NCBI GenBank assembly: GCA_017996175.1
Contig: JAGOHK010000002.1
Coordinates: 1-64,000, forward strand
DNA length: 64,000 bases
Source of the DNA: Leptospiraceae bacterium
GTDB lineage: Bacteria > Spirochaetota > Leptospiria > Leptospirales > Leptospiraceae
Direction: 5' to 3'
Part shown: positions 16,851 to 26,202 of the stretch, one piece after another
Numbering within the stretch: the first letter of the stretch is position 1
How the letters are laid out: every line of letters starts with the position of its first letter
The notes under the pieces: model-generated
The model's input: only the letters and a program-made list of their open reading frames with translations
Told to the model about the DNA's origin: nothing
Database searches by the model: none
Made by a program: the position numbers and the translations under genes

Positions 16851-18053
16851 ATGGAAATAAAAGAAATTACAGATCCTATTTCAATCTACAAAATGGTTGA
16901 GACTTTATTCAAACAGTTCCCAGTTTATACTGTAATAGAAAAAAAACCCCTACAGGTCAAAATTCTAGCAATTAAAAATCAAAGTGTTTTAATCCAATCT
17001 CCTGACGAAAATCCAAGTTTGATAGACAGATTACTAGTACTCACAAACGCAGGAAACCTATTGCAATTCAAATTCAAAGTTGTAACAAAAGATCCACGCG
17101 GTATAGAATTGCTACAACCTATCGCACTTACCATCAAAACTGCAACCAGAACAAATAGCCGCTACCAAGCAGCAAAAGTTCCAATTCATATTTCAAATAT
17201 CATTAGCCAGACCATGATTCCACACGACTTATCTGATGACACAATGAAAGTTGAAAGTCTTATGAAGACATATATTCAAAAATTAAAAGTAAAGTTTGCA
17301 GAAGTAGATTTTTTTATTCATGAAAGAATGGATATTAGAATGAGAATGATCTCTGATACCGGCAAACACTTATTTGTCCCTGATACGAAAAATCCTGAAA
17401 GTGTTTCAGAAAATTTTATCCCATACAATGAATATATGCATCTAGCAAAACAAAGTAAGGATTTTCAAAAACATCTATCTGAAATTTGTGTTCCTTTAAA
17501 GTATAAAAATATTGTATTATTTGGTTATCTGCAAGTTTTGCATTCGGATAAAATGGATGTAAATGATTATAACTTAGTCTTACATGCTGCCAATAAATTT
17601 TGTAATGAGATAGAAGAGTCAGATATTTTCAATCAATCTAGGCATAGATCAGACCTAATGGATATTAGCTCCACGGGTCTAAGTTTTTCACATCCACAAT
17701 CCAAACATTTCGGAAAACTTTTTTCTATTGGCGGAAGTATCCTTTTTGAAATTTATGAATCTGACAAAAGCCTTGGTACATTTAGAGCAGTAGTTCGAAA
17801 TATTAAACCTCTTGAAAAATTATTTCGTATCGGTTGCCAATTCTTCCATACTGCAGAAGAAGACAAAATGATTGAAGAGTTAATGCAAAAACATTTTCCA
17901 GAGAGTTATAGAGAACTCGAAATGAAAAAAGCAAATTTTGAAAATGCAACTGATAAACCTAAAACGAAAGTAGATTCGGTATTGGAAAGTCTTGCGGAAG
18001 AAGAAAAACCTGAGACAGATGCGGAGGAAGCAGACACGACTCCCAAAAATTAA
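16851..18053 (+). CDS. DUF1577-like protein with PilZ-like C-terminal domain
   Basis: Protein of 400 residues. The N-terminal part (about 30-105; VIEKKPLQVKILAIKNQSVLIQ split here as VIEKKPL and LAIKNQSVLIQ) looks like a YcgR-N-type beta domain, and the C-terminal third contains DISSTGLSFSHPQS and GCQFFH, reminiscent of PilZ c-di-GMP binding domains, although the RxxxR arginine pair is only loosely present (RHRSD). From memory this corresponds to the Leptospira family DUF1577. The tail is acidic and low-complexity. A c-di-GMP link is inference. Confidence 0.6.
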   Translation: MEIKEITDPISIYKMVETLFKQFPVYTVIEKKPLQVKILAIKNQSVLIQSPDENPSLIDRLLVLTNAGNLLQFKFKVVTKDPRGIELLQPIALTIKTATRTNSRYQAAKVPIHISNIISQTMIPHDLSDDTMKVESLMKTYIQKLKVKFAEVDFFIHERMDIRMRMISDTGKHLFVPDTKNPESVSENFIPYNEYMHLAKQSKDFQKHLSEICVPLKYKNIVLFGYLQVLHSDKMDVNDYNLVLHAANKFCNEIEESDIFNQSRHRSDLMDISSTGLSFSHPQSKHFGKLFSIGGSILFEIYESDKSLGTFRAVVRNIKPLEKLFRIGCQFFHTAEEDKMIEELMQKHFPESYRELEMKKANFENATDKPKTKVDSVLESLAEEEKPETDAEEADTTPKN

Positions 18054-18132
18054 CCGAAAATAATAATGATATTTTTTTGAAAGCCTGACAATTGTATGAC
18101 AAATCCTTAAAACTCTGTGGTAAATTATTAGT

Positions 18133-19017
18133 ATGTGGTCAAATCTGCTAATCCTCCATTCCAATGATAAAAACCGAGATAGAGAAAGTTTTTCGGGACT
18201 ACTCCACTGGAAAACTTGCATGAGAACACTTTATATAGGAGACGCTAGAATTTTTGATATTTCTCAGGCAAAATTTTCCCTGAATTATCAAATCTATATT
18301 GGTTACGATGCCTACAAACTTCTCCTAGAAATTGTAAGTGGGATACGTTCGAGGTTGCTTGGAGAGACAGAAATTCTAGCTCAATTCAAAGAAATAATGA
18401 AAAATGAATCTCTACCAAAACATTCACTCGGAGATTATTTAAGAAAGTTACGCGACCAAATCATTGAAGACTCTCGCAAAATCAGAAGCGGTCACCTCAG
18501 ACATTTGGGTGATCAATCTTACGGTGGTTTAGCCAATCGTTATTTAAAGTCAACAAAAGAGGTAGTGTTATTTGGAACGGGAAACTTAGCTATAAAAGTA
18601 CTACCTTGGCTTTTAGAAAAAAATAGACAAGTTACAGTTGTTGGTAGGAATTTAGAAAAACTAAAAGAAATTGCAGCTAAGTATCCAGTACAAATTCAAA
18701 CGTTAGACGCTTTTAGTCCAAATGACGAAGCAATAGTAATTGCAGCCCCGATTTCTTTAAAAGAAATTATTCCTTCTCTCAAAGAAAATACAATGATTGT
18801 TGATTTTAGAGAAGACGATAAAGGGGATAATTTCGGTAACGCGCTAAATTATATTTCCTTCGAATCTATGCTCAACTCTCTCAAGGCACAAGAAGAACGA
18901 AATAAAGAACTTCGTAAAAAATTGGAAGTTGTTGTATCTGAAATAGCAGAAGAGAGAGAAAACGAAAGCCAGAATTTTATATATGGCTGGGAAGATATAC
19001 CTTGTCTCGCCTACTAA
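18133..19017 (+). CDS. hemA: Short glutamyl-tRNA reductase
   Basis: First enzyme of C5 haem synthesis, NADPH-dependent reduction of glutamyl-tRNA to glutamate-1-semialdehyde. Seen: KTCMRTLYI, equivalent to the family STCNRTE box with nucleophile Cys29; SGIRSRLLGETEILAQFK, equivalent to the SGLDSxxxGExQILGQxK box; and a nucleotide-binding VVLFGTGNLAIK. At 294 residues it is far shorter than usual (about 420): the N-terminus is trimmed and the C-terminal dimerisation domain appears missing. The His normally eight residues before the SG box's end is Leu here. It overlaps hemC by 16 bp. Confidence 0.8.
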   Translation: MWSNLLILHSNDKNRDRESFSGLLHWKTCMRTLYIGDARIFDISQAKFSLNYQIYIGYDAYKLLLEIVSGIRSRLLGETEILAQFKEIMKNESLPKHSLGDYLRKLRDQIIEDSRKIRSGHLRHLGDQSYGGLANRYLKSTKEVVLFGTGNLAIKVLPWLLEKNRQVTVVGRNLEKLKEIAAKYPVQIQTLDAFSPNDEAIVIAAPISLKEIIPSLKENTMIVDFREDDKGDNFGNALNYISFESMLNSLKAQEERNKELRKKLEVVVSEIAEERENESQNFIYGWEDIPCLAY

Positions 19018-20534
19018 AGATTGGTTCCAGAAAAAGCGCACTCGCGAAATTACAATCTTACTTAGTAGCAGATGCACTAAAGAAGAAGTTTCCTGATATA
19101 AAAATAGAATTTCACTTCAAAGAATCGTTAGGCGATAAAGACCTCACCTCTCCACTCTGGAAAATGGGAGACAGAGGTGTTTTCACAAAAGACTTCAAGG
19201 AAGACTTACTGAGTGAAACTGTTGATGTAGTGATTCATTCATGGAAAGACTTAGATTTGCAACATGAGGATAATACAGAAATCCTCTCTATCCTAGGGCG
19301 TGCAGACCAAAGAGACTTATTATTATTCAAAAAAGAGCACCTACTAAATCCAACCTATCCCGAAGTAAAAATTTTTAGTTCTTCTCCTAGAAGAGAATTT
19401 AATCTAAAAAGATTTTTCGCAAAAGCATTCCCAAAAAGACTGCAAGGCAAACCAATCTTATTCGAGCCTGTTCGTGGAAACATGCAAACAAGACTTTCTA
19501 AATGGAAGGAAAATTCACAAGTCCAAGGTTTAATTCTAGCCAAAGCTGCACTAGATAGACTTCTTTCAGAAAATTTTCCAGAAGCGTCTAATGAAGAGTA
19601 TTCGCAAATTAGAGAAATAATTCGATCCTATCTGAAAGACTCTGTTTTTATGTGCCTACCCTTATCTGAAAATCCAAATGCTCCCGCACAAGGAGCATTA
19701 GCCGCAGAAATCAAGTCATCTAGATCAGATATTAGAGAAATTATAGCAACTCTCACTATTCCAGAAGTAAGCAAATCCGTATTAATCGAAAGGCAAGAAC
19801 TAAAAAAATATGGTGGCGGTTGTCACCAAAAAATTGGAGTAAGTTCTTTCATAAGAAAATTTGGCGAAATCTTTTACTTACGCGGGCTAACGGATAATGG
19901 AGAAGAATTAAATGCGCAAAGTCTTTTCAAGGCAAATAGCGGTCAGCCTAAAGCAAAGAGCATAAGCAGTATTTTCCCCGGAAAAAATGAAAAATTAAAA
20001 TTCAAACGAGAGCCAATTAAAGAGCCCGCACTTACTGGCTCTAATTTTTTAATAGCAAGAACAAATGCATGGCATCCTAATTGGACAGATATGAATTTGG
20101 ATCAAGTCATCTGGACTGCTGGAATTAAAACCTTCTACCAACTTGCAGAAAAAGATTTATGGGTAAGCGGAACCTCCGATGGTCTCGGAGAAGAAGAAAA
20201 TCCAAATATTTCTATTCTACTCGGAGAAGATAAACCATTCATCAAACTCACCCATGAGGATAGTAGTGAAATTCATTCTGAATTAGAAAGAGTCTATACT
20301 TATAGAATTTCCTTAGATGGGGATATTCCCGATTTAACGCAGAAAACCCATTTCTTTTGGATGAGCGGTTATCAGTTTGATCTGGCTATTCAAAAGTATC
20401 CGTCCATTTTAAATTGTTTTCATGCGGCTGGTCCGGGAATTACAGCAAGTCATGTAAGAAAGCGACTTGGCGAGAAAGGTAGTCTAGAAATTTTTTTGAA
20501 TTATGAAGATTGGTTGGAGTTTCATTCTGGGTAG
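19002..20534 (+). CDS. hemC: Porphobilinogen deaminase fused to a uroporphyrinogen-III synthase-like domain
   Basis: Bifunctional-looking tetrapyrrole enzyme of 510 residues starting at TTG (GGGAAGA upstream) inside the hemA stop region. Residues 1-310 are HemC: IGSRKSALAKLQS, VVIHSWKDLDL with the catalytic Asp (about 83), and GGGCHQKIGV with the Cys (about 274) that carries the dipyrromethane cofactor. Residues ~345-510 look like a compact HemD: LIARTNAW at the start, FFWMSGYQFDLAI and CFHAAGPGITASHVRK near the end. HemC/HemD fusion is, from memory, a Leptospira trait. No hemB or later haem gene follows here. Confidence 0.85.
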   Translation: MSRLLKIGSRKSALAKLQSYLVADALKKKFPDIKIEFHFKESLGDKDLTSPLWKMGDRGVFTKDFKEDLLSETVDVVIHSWKDLDLQHEDNTEILSILGRADQRDLLLFKKEHLLNPTYPEVKIFSSSPRREFNLKRFFAKAFPKRLQGKPILFEPVRGNMQTRLSKWKENSQVQGLILAKAALDRLLSENFPEASNEEYSQIREIIRSYLKDSVFMCLPLSENPNAPAQGALAAEIKSSRSDIREIIATLTIPEVSKSVLIERQELKKYGGGCHQKIGVSSFIRKFGEIFYLRGLTDNGEELNAQSLFKANSGQPKAKSISSIFPGKNEKLKFKREPIKEPALTGSNFLIARTNAWHPNWTDMNLDQVIWTAGIKTFYQLAEKDLWVSGTSDGLGEEENPNISILLGEDKPFIKLTHEDSSEIHSELERVYTYRISLDGDIPDLTQKTHFFWMSGYQFDLAIQKYPSILNCFHAAGPGITASHVRKRLGEKGSLEIFLNYEDWLEFHSG

Positions 20535-20600
20535 TTTTGACTTTTTTTTCAACGAAGATTAAAAGTATTTCAGATAAAAGAGAAAATCATTTTAACTTCC

Positions 20601-20630
20601 GCTCAGGAGAAACAGATTCGCTCCCTGAGC
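20601..20630. terminator. Hairpin between convergent hemC and fecR-like genes
   Basis: GCTCAGGAG and CTCCCTGAGC form a nine-pair stem with one bulged base and an 11-nt loop. There is no T-run on either side, so it may be a Rho-assisted or bidirectional stop rather than a classical terminator. Confidence 0.4.
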
Positions 20631-20679
20631 ATTCTGTCGCAACCCTTAGGAAGCGACATTCAGTTTTCCGAAGGGAGTG

Positions 20680-21780
20680 TTACTTCAATTGTTTTGCATC
20701 TTGCGAAATCACTTTCTTACGATCTACTTTTACGAAGCCTTTCACTGTATGAACTGTCATATAAGTTTCATCCATAGAGGTAATCACACCAGTGACCACA
20801 CTTCCACCGTCGAGCGATATAACTTCTAGTCTTCCGTATTTAGCATATAGACTTTGCTCGGTTTCAGCTGTAGTCGAAGTGTCTTCTTCTCCGCCCTTAC
20901 CCTCAATAATTTTAGTGTCCATGTCATTGATAGAAGATTTTTTAAAATCTCCACCACTTGCAATTTCTACTGCAGTTTGCTTTCCATCTAAAATTTCAAC
21001 AGGCTCTGCTGTTAATGGGATCTCGTCTTTATGTTTTGTAATCCCGACACTACCATCTAAGACAGATACTCTAGTGACATTTGCTTTCGCAGAATCAGGA
21101 TTTACCTCTACCAAGAATCTAGTTCCTCTCACACCAGCGATTACAGTTGGAGTAACAATATTGAAGTTATCTGCTTGTTTCTGTTTTGTAACGTTAGCTA
21201 CTAACATCCCCTTTTTCAAGGAAACTTCTTCTGTCAAAGTTCCGTTATTCTCAATCAAACGTTTGATTGCAATTTCTGTATTCGATTTGATTCGCACTGT
21301 TGAGCCATGGGAAAACTCTAAATCTACAGTAGATTTATCACCTGTAAACAGAGTATCGCCTGTTGTAAGAACTGCGCCTACTTCTGGTTTAACTCCAGCA
21401 TCATTCGATTTAGATTTTAATTTCACATCGCCAACGAGAAAGGTAACTTTCACCTTTAACTCACCACTTGCAACTTGTTCTTTTGGTTTATCTCCTTGTT
21501 TTAATCCAAGAAATAATCCAAGAACGAGAATAGCTGCTGCACCTAAAATATATATTATTTTTTTGTTCATATTCCTAGCCCAATTCATTTTTATAATTTT
21601 TTGCTCATTTAATTTTTGATACCTATCTACCATCTCGTCCGAACTCGGAAGGGAGACTGAATACGATCCAGCTTGAGATATAAGATTCTCAATAAATCGA
21701 ACCTTATCGGATACTTCGTTTTGCTTGTTATCAATTAAAGCATCATAAACTTTTTTTTCTAATTCTGAAAATTCATCCAT
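20680..21780 (-). CDS. FecR-domain membrane protein, putative anti-sigma partner
   Basis: Protein of 366 residues from ATG 21780 (a GTG four codons upstream is also possible). The cytoplasmic N-terminus (~80 residues) is followed by a membrane helix (IIYILGAAAILVLGLFLGL) and a periplasmic FecR domain: GDTLFTGDKSTVDLEFSHGS and 'VIAGVRGTRFLVEV' are the family core. C-terminal part is Asp/Glu/Thr-rich. It follows an ECF sigma gene with a gap of about 20 bp, the standard sigma/anti-sigma arrangement, although no TonB-dependent receptor is nearby as in classical FecIR. Confidence 0.85.
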   Translation of the reverse strand: MDEFSELEKKVYDALIDNKQNEVSDKVRFIENLISQAGSYSVSLPSSDEMVDRYQKLNEQKIIKMNWARNMNKKIIYILGAAAILVLGLFLGLKQGDKPKEQVASGELKVKVTFLVGDVKLKSKSNDAGVKPEVGAVLTTGDTLFTGDKSTVDLEFSHGSTVRIKSNTEIAIKRLIENNGTLTEEVSLKKGMLVANVTKQKQADNFNIVTPTVIAGVRGTRFLVEVNPDSAKANVTRVSVLDGSVGITKHKDEIPLTAEPVEILDGKQTAVEIASGGDFKKSSINDMDTKIIEGKGGEEDTSTTAETEQSLYAKYGRLEVISLDGGSVVTGVITSMDETYMTVHTVKGFVKVDRKKVISQDAKQLK

Positions 21781-21802
21781 ATTATTACTCACTTGATTTC
21801 AT

Positions 21803-22318
21803 TTATGGCGCAATCCCATGTTTTTCAGCTAATTCCACTAACCTTGCAGTAGCTTTTACAACTAACCTAGAAACAGTCGAAATTGATAATTCCATTACTT
21901 CCGCAATTTCCATTAGAGTCATGTCTTTCATATTTTTCATAATCAAGGCGACCCTTTGATCCTCTGGGAGTAAAGCCAAACACTGCCGTAATCTCATTTC
22001 CATATCTTTCAATTCTTCCTTCTTTTCAAATGATGTTTTCTTACTCTGATAAATATCTACATTGGATGCATTTTCTTTTACAGTAGAAAACTTTTTACTA
22101 TAATTGATGGAGGCGTTTCTTGCAATTGTGTAGAGCACCATGATTGCTTTCTCAGGAGGAAGGTTACTATCTCCGTAACTCCTAAAATAACTAAAAAAAG
22201 TCTCTTGCATCAAATCAGAGGCGACCTCTTGGTTGTTGGTATATTTGTATAAAAAATCAAAAATCCTTTTGTGAAATTTTTCATACAAACTTCCCATATA
22301 AACTGTCTTATCTAGCAT
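21803..22318 (-). CDS. ECF-type RNA polymerase sigma factor
   Basis: Sigma-70 family factor of 171 residues. Region 2: FDFLYKYTNNQEVASDLMQETFFSYFRSY. (pieces: EVASDLMQETFFSYF is the -10 recognition/core-binding part). Region 4: LLPEDQRVALIMKNM and MTLMEIAEVMELSISTVSRL, the -35 reading helix-turn-helix. Start ATG 22318, with a GTG directly before it. It is the first gene of a two-gene unit with the FecR-like protein. Confidence 0.88.
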   Translation of the reverse strand: MLDKTVYMGSLYEKFHKRIFDFLYKYTNNQEVASDLMQETFFSYFRSYGDSNLPPEKAIMVLYTIARNASINYSKKFSTVKENASNVDIYQSKKTSFEKKEELKDMEMRLRQCLALLPEDQRVALIMKNMKDMTLMEIAEVMELSISTVSRLVVKATARLVELAEKHGIAP

Positions 22319-22481
22319 CACAACATAGTTTAGAATAAGATTGATATTTTCAAGATAAAAAAATTTACATCCACTTGCTTAGGATAACAAATCGAAAACT
22401 TATTTTTTTCACTTCCAAAAGTTTATTGAATTAGATTCCCTTTTTTTTAGAGTTTTCAATAACAATCCTCTCAGTTTTGTC

Positions 22482-25400
22482 TCATTTCTTAGGAAACTGC
22501 TTTTGACTTTTTTCAATGATTTCTTTTCTTTCTAATTCCAAGAATGGAAAAAATTCATTCTGATAACCGTAACAGACAGTATTCACTGGACAATATTCAC
22601 AAAGCGAAGAGTCCATCGGAGAAGCTGGGAACTTACCTTCTTTTAAACTTTCCCAAAATACTTTAAATGTATCTTCTTCAATTTCAGCGTTTGCTCCATA
22701 AATAAAACTTGGTTTCTTATTTTTAGGAAAATGTAATATGGCAGGGGCTAATTTCATTTTGTCTAGCTGGAAATGTTTTTTCAATTCTTCTTTTATCAGA
22801 GTAGATTTGTCGAGTAGATGCGTTGCAAAGCCAGCAAGGATATTTTTTTTATTTTTAATTTCCTTAGATGTAGTAAGAAAAGTCAAGTAAACGACTTCTC
22901 CTTGAATTATTATATAATCGACATTGACTTTAAATTTTTGCTCCCATACAATGGGAGACGAAAAAACTATAACGTTTTTTGTTTTATTTTTTTCTTCATT
23001 GAAAATAATATTTTCATATAACTCATAACTTCTTAAATCATCGAAATAAAAAGGAATTATTTCTTTTTCAATATAATCTGCAAATTCGAGTTCTGCAACC
23101 TTTCCGAGTACCCCAAAAGGAATTTCTCCAAACTCTTGTCTTTTTGAATTAAAAATTTTTCTTACTAAAACATTTATATCTGGTTTAGAATTCTCCTTGA
23201 GATAAGAAATTACTTCTTTAATAAATACATGCCGACGAAGAGAGTCTACTGAGTCGATTTCCCCTAACTCTTCCTCTTCTTCCTTTGCACGAATAGAATA
23301 ATCAAAGAAGAATTTCTTCGGACATTCTAAATAATTTATAAATTTATTTACCGACAAATCCATATTTGCCGTTATTTTGGAATGGTCTTTATCAAAAGAA
23401 GGTCTCAAAAAATAAGACTTGATTTTTTTATTCATTTTTTTTTCTGAAGTCAGTAAATCGACCTCTTTTGTAAGAGCTAAATCAGAGTTATCCGCCCAAA
23501 CTGGATAGGAATTTTTTAAAAGCGAGAGACTAGATTCTTTTTTCTTTAGACCAATTAAATCAAATGCCTCCTTTTCGAAAACTTTAGGCGAAGGTGTCTC
23601 AACTTTATATTCTAAGTAAGAAAAAAGAGGAATCTTCTGAAATTCCTGCTTTACTAAATCTTTAATCCATTCGATTTCTCTCGCAGGATAATACTCTCTA
23701 TCCTTTATTGTGTCTAAACTTACATAACTAAAGGTATACCTTTTAGCATTTTGATTAAATATATGGTAAAAATAATTTTTTAGTTTTAAAGCTGAGTCCA
23801 TACGCGAAGAATAGATAGTATCCTCCATCACAATCGAATCATTTTTGCTGGAATGAATGCTAAACCTACGTTCATCAAGCCCAAGCAAATAGATATAATC
23901 AAAGGTTGGATCAATCACATCTACTAACTCTCCGACGACCACACCATGTTTTAGAACTTTTGCATCTCCGTCCCGCCATGACTCTAATAAACCCAGAAAA
24001 ATATCTACAAAATCCTCTAGCGCAAATCTAATATTATCCTTAAACAGAAATTTTAACTCAGCATCAATAGACTCAATCTCCGCTAGTAGATTATATACTT
24101 TAGTTTGTCCTCTTTCATTCAAACGTTGGATTTCATCCGATTGGCTATATCGCATAGAAGGATGTAAATAGGTATCTAAAAGAATTTTAAAGAACTTACT
24201 AAAATCACTTAAAGAAGAAAAATCTTCTTTCATCCCAATCAAATCTTGTAATAGAGAAGAGCTAATTTCTAAAAACTGAAACACTTCTTCTAATAATTCT
24301 GATTCAAATGCAATGGAATCCTCAGAAGAATCTCCAATTAAAGTCGAATTTAAACGATTCCAAAGACTCTCCCATGTCATTAAATTTGATTCGCGAAGAC
24401 CTAGATTTTTTTTATGTTGTTTATCTAAAAAACCAGATACATTCATCCTAGAAATGATCTGGTTCCAAATCTCTGGCTTTATTTTAATTCTAATATCTTC
24501 TAACGCTGGATAAAAACAGGGATTATAAAAAAGAGAAAAAATAGTTTCTTTATCAAAATCAGAAGTAGAAAGTTTTAGGAGAGATGCGACCGCAGAAAAA
24601 TATGGTGATTTTTTTTTCCTAATATCTTTTGTAAATGAGTATGGGATTCCCATTCGATCAAATGTATTACTTACGAGAAGCGAATAATTCAAATCTTCCG
24701 CAGGTAAAACGAGCTTAATAGATGTTAGCCGGAACTCATTGTCTTTATTTTCCTCTAAAAGAGAAAGTATTTCCCGACCGACAAATTCTATTTCCCTGTA
24801 TGTTTCTTGCGATTCAAAAAAATAAAACTTAGAATTTTCCGGAATAGAGGGAATTTTTAAATCTAAAAGCGTTTCAACTTCCGATTTTTTTTTATCTCCC
24901 ATGAATTTACTTAAAACACTCCATTCAGGAAGAAGTTCTTTCAACTTTAAATTGCCTATTTTAGAATCATCTTTGTGAATCAGTGACAAACGAGGTGTTG
25001 GAATAAAAAATGAAATTTTAGTGTATTCGGAAAGAATTTCGAGGACTTTAAAATGAATCGGATCTATTTCTGAAACTCCATACAGAATAATTTCTTCTCC
25101 GAATTTTTCTACCGTATCTTCTTTTGAAAGAAAGTTGGACTTACCACCAGCAGTGGCTTCGTACAAATATTCTAATTCTATTTTTTTCTTCCCTTTCCGT
25201 TTAATAAATTTTCGGATTATTAAATCATATTCCTCTTTTATATTACTTGGAACTTTGTCTTCTTTCATCGAAAAAGAAAGTAAGGATTCTTTCCAAAATT
25301 GGAAAATATCTGTGGCTAATTGACGTAATACTTTTTTGTTTGAGATATTCGATTTATTTTCATTTAGAATATTTTCAATCAGAAGGATACAGGCAAGGTC

Positions 25401-25685
25401 AGAAAGTAGTATCTCTGGGGCTGGTTTTTTACATAAAAACTCACTCGCAATTAGTCTATACGGACTAATTTCAAATAGGAGAGAAGGGATATTATCCTCC
25501 ACTAGTTTTAAAGCAATATAATCTCTACTTAAATTTTCACGAGTGTATATACGAAAAATATCTTTTAGAATTTGAACATTTTCTCTAGAAACAAAGGAAT
25601 CTAATTCCTTTTTTAATCCTAGATATAAAGCAGTATTATCGGGAAATAACTGTAAGAAAAAATTATTCCAACGAAATGCGTTCAT
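22482..25685 (-). CDS. AddB/RexB-like protein with PD-(D/E)XK-type C-terminal domain
   Basis: Very large protein of 1067 residues. The body resembles the inactive SF1-helicase fold of AddB/RecC: no Walker A lysine motif, but helicase-like blocks such as YIYLLGLDERRFS and FTYVSLDT-like FSYVSLDTIKD. The C-terminus has the Fe-S-stapled nuclease frame: NYLECPKKFFFDY supplies one Cys and CEYCPVNTVC the other three. However the expected GxxDRxD...D-Y-K catalytic stretch reads FKVNVDYIIIQGE then YLTFLTTSK, so the D-x-K pair looks lost. No AddA lies nearby. A role in double-strand-break repair is inferred. Confidence 0.7.
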   Translation of the reverse strand: MNAFRWNNFFLQLFPDNTALYLGLKKELDSFVSRENVQILKDIFRIYTRENLSRDYIALKLVEDNIPSLLFEISPYRLIASEFLCKKPAPEILLSDLACILLIENILNENKSNISNKKVLRQLATDIFQFWKESLLSFSMKEDKVPSNIKEEYDLIIRKFIKRKGKKKIELEYLYEATAGGKSNFLSKEDTVEKFGEEIILYGVSEIDPIHFKVLEILSEYTKISFFIPTPRLSLIHKDDSKIGNLKLKELLPEWSVLSKFMGDKKKSEVETLLDLKIPSIPENSKFYFFESQETYREIEFVGREILSLLEENKDNEFRLTSIKLVLPAEDLNYSLLVSNTFDRMGIPYSFTKDIRKKKSPYFSAVASLLKLSTSDFDKETIFSLFYNPCFYPALEDIRIKIKPEIWNQIISRMNVSGFLDKQHKKNLGLRESNLMTWESLWNRLNSTLIGDSSEDSIAFESELLEEVFQFLEISSSLLQDLIGMKEDFSSLSDFSKFFKILLDTYLHPSMRYSQSDEIQRLNERGQTKVYNLLAEIESIDAELKFLFKDNIRFALEDFVDIFLGLLESWRDGDAKVLKHGVVVGELVDVIDPTFDYIYLLGLDERRFSIHSSKNDSIVMEDTIYSSRMDSALKLKNYFYHIFNQNAKRYTFSYVSLDTIKDREYYPAREIEWIKDLVKQEFQKIPLFSYLEYKVETPSPKVFEKEAFDLIGLKKKESSLSLLKNSYPVWADNSDLALTKEVDLLTSEKKMNKKIKSYFLRPSFDKDHSKITANMDLSVNKFINYLECPKKFFFDYSIRAKEEEEELGEIDSVDSLRRHVFIKEVISYLKENSKPDINVLVRKIFNSKRQEFGEIPFGVLGKVAELEFADYIEKEIIPFYFDDLRSYELYENIIFNEEKNKTKNVIVFSSPIVWEQKFKVNVDYIIIQGEVVYLTFLTTSKEIKNKKNILAGFATHLLDKSTLIKEELKKHFQLDKMKLAPAILHFPKNKKPSFIYGANAEIEEDTFKVFWESLKEGKFPASPMDSSLCEYCPVNTVCYGYQNEFFPFLELERKEIIEKSQKQFPKK

Positions 25686-26202
25686 ATTTCATCGGCTCTT
25701 GGATTGGATTAAAGAAAAATTTAGTTTTGCAGGCAGGGCAGGCATAGTTTCCCTTGGAGCGTAATCGTAATTTTGCGTTACAGGAAGGACAGTAGGTGTA
25801 GTAAACACCTTCTTTGACTAAGGCAGAGCGAACTTCAGGCAAACTAGGTACTGCATTTATTTCTTCCTCTGTAACATCTAGTTTTGATTCTAAAAAATTT
25901 TTAGCTTCTTCGCGAATCGCAAAAATATTAATCAGAGATTTATCAATATTTTCCCGTAATAGAGAAATAGAGTCATTCTTTAATCCAGAAAAAGCAATTT
26001 CTGTTCCAAACTCACGTAAGTGATAGATCATCTTTTTCAAATAGATGAGTCCTTCTTGGCTAATTGAATCCACTCCAGTAAAGTCAAATAGTACAGCCTT
26101 AGTAGTGTGAGCTGTCGATTCTACCTGTTTCCAGACAGTTTCCCCTAGGCTTTGATTTAATTTTCCAGATAAATTTATAACTATATGTTTTGCTTTATTC
26201 AA
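25663..26202 (-). CDS. STAS-domain protein with C-terminal zinc ribbon
   Basis: Protein of 179 residues. Residues 1-110 form a STAS domain as in anti-sigma-factor antagonists (VLFDFTGVDSISQEGLIYLKK; the usual phospho-Ser region reads DSISQEG). Residues ~135-165 carry CPSC and CPAC separated by 16 residues, a zinc ribbon. The combination suggests a regulatory or scaffold role, perhaps with a serine kinase/phosphatase partner-switch, but no such partner is in the window. Its end overlaps the AddB-like start by 23 bp, so the two are co-translated. Confidence 0.75.
   Translation of the reverse strand: MNKAKHIVINLSGKLNQSLGETVWKQVESTAHTTKAVLFDFTGVDSISQEGLIYLKKMIYHLREFGTEIAFSGLKNDSISLLRENIDKSLINIFAIREEAKNFLESKLDVTEEEINAVPSLPEVRSALVKEGVYYTYCPSCNAKLRLRSKGNYACPACKTKFFFNPIQEPMKYERISLE

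Noticed and set aside
20792-21619. Long plus-strand open frame of 275 codons antisense to the FecR-like gene
   Set aside because: Its Ser/Pro/Thr-rich translation has no motif, and it is the mirror of a gene with a clear FecR domain.
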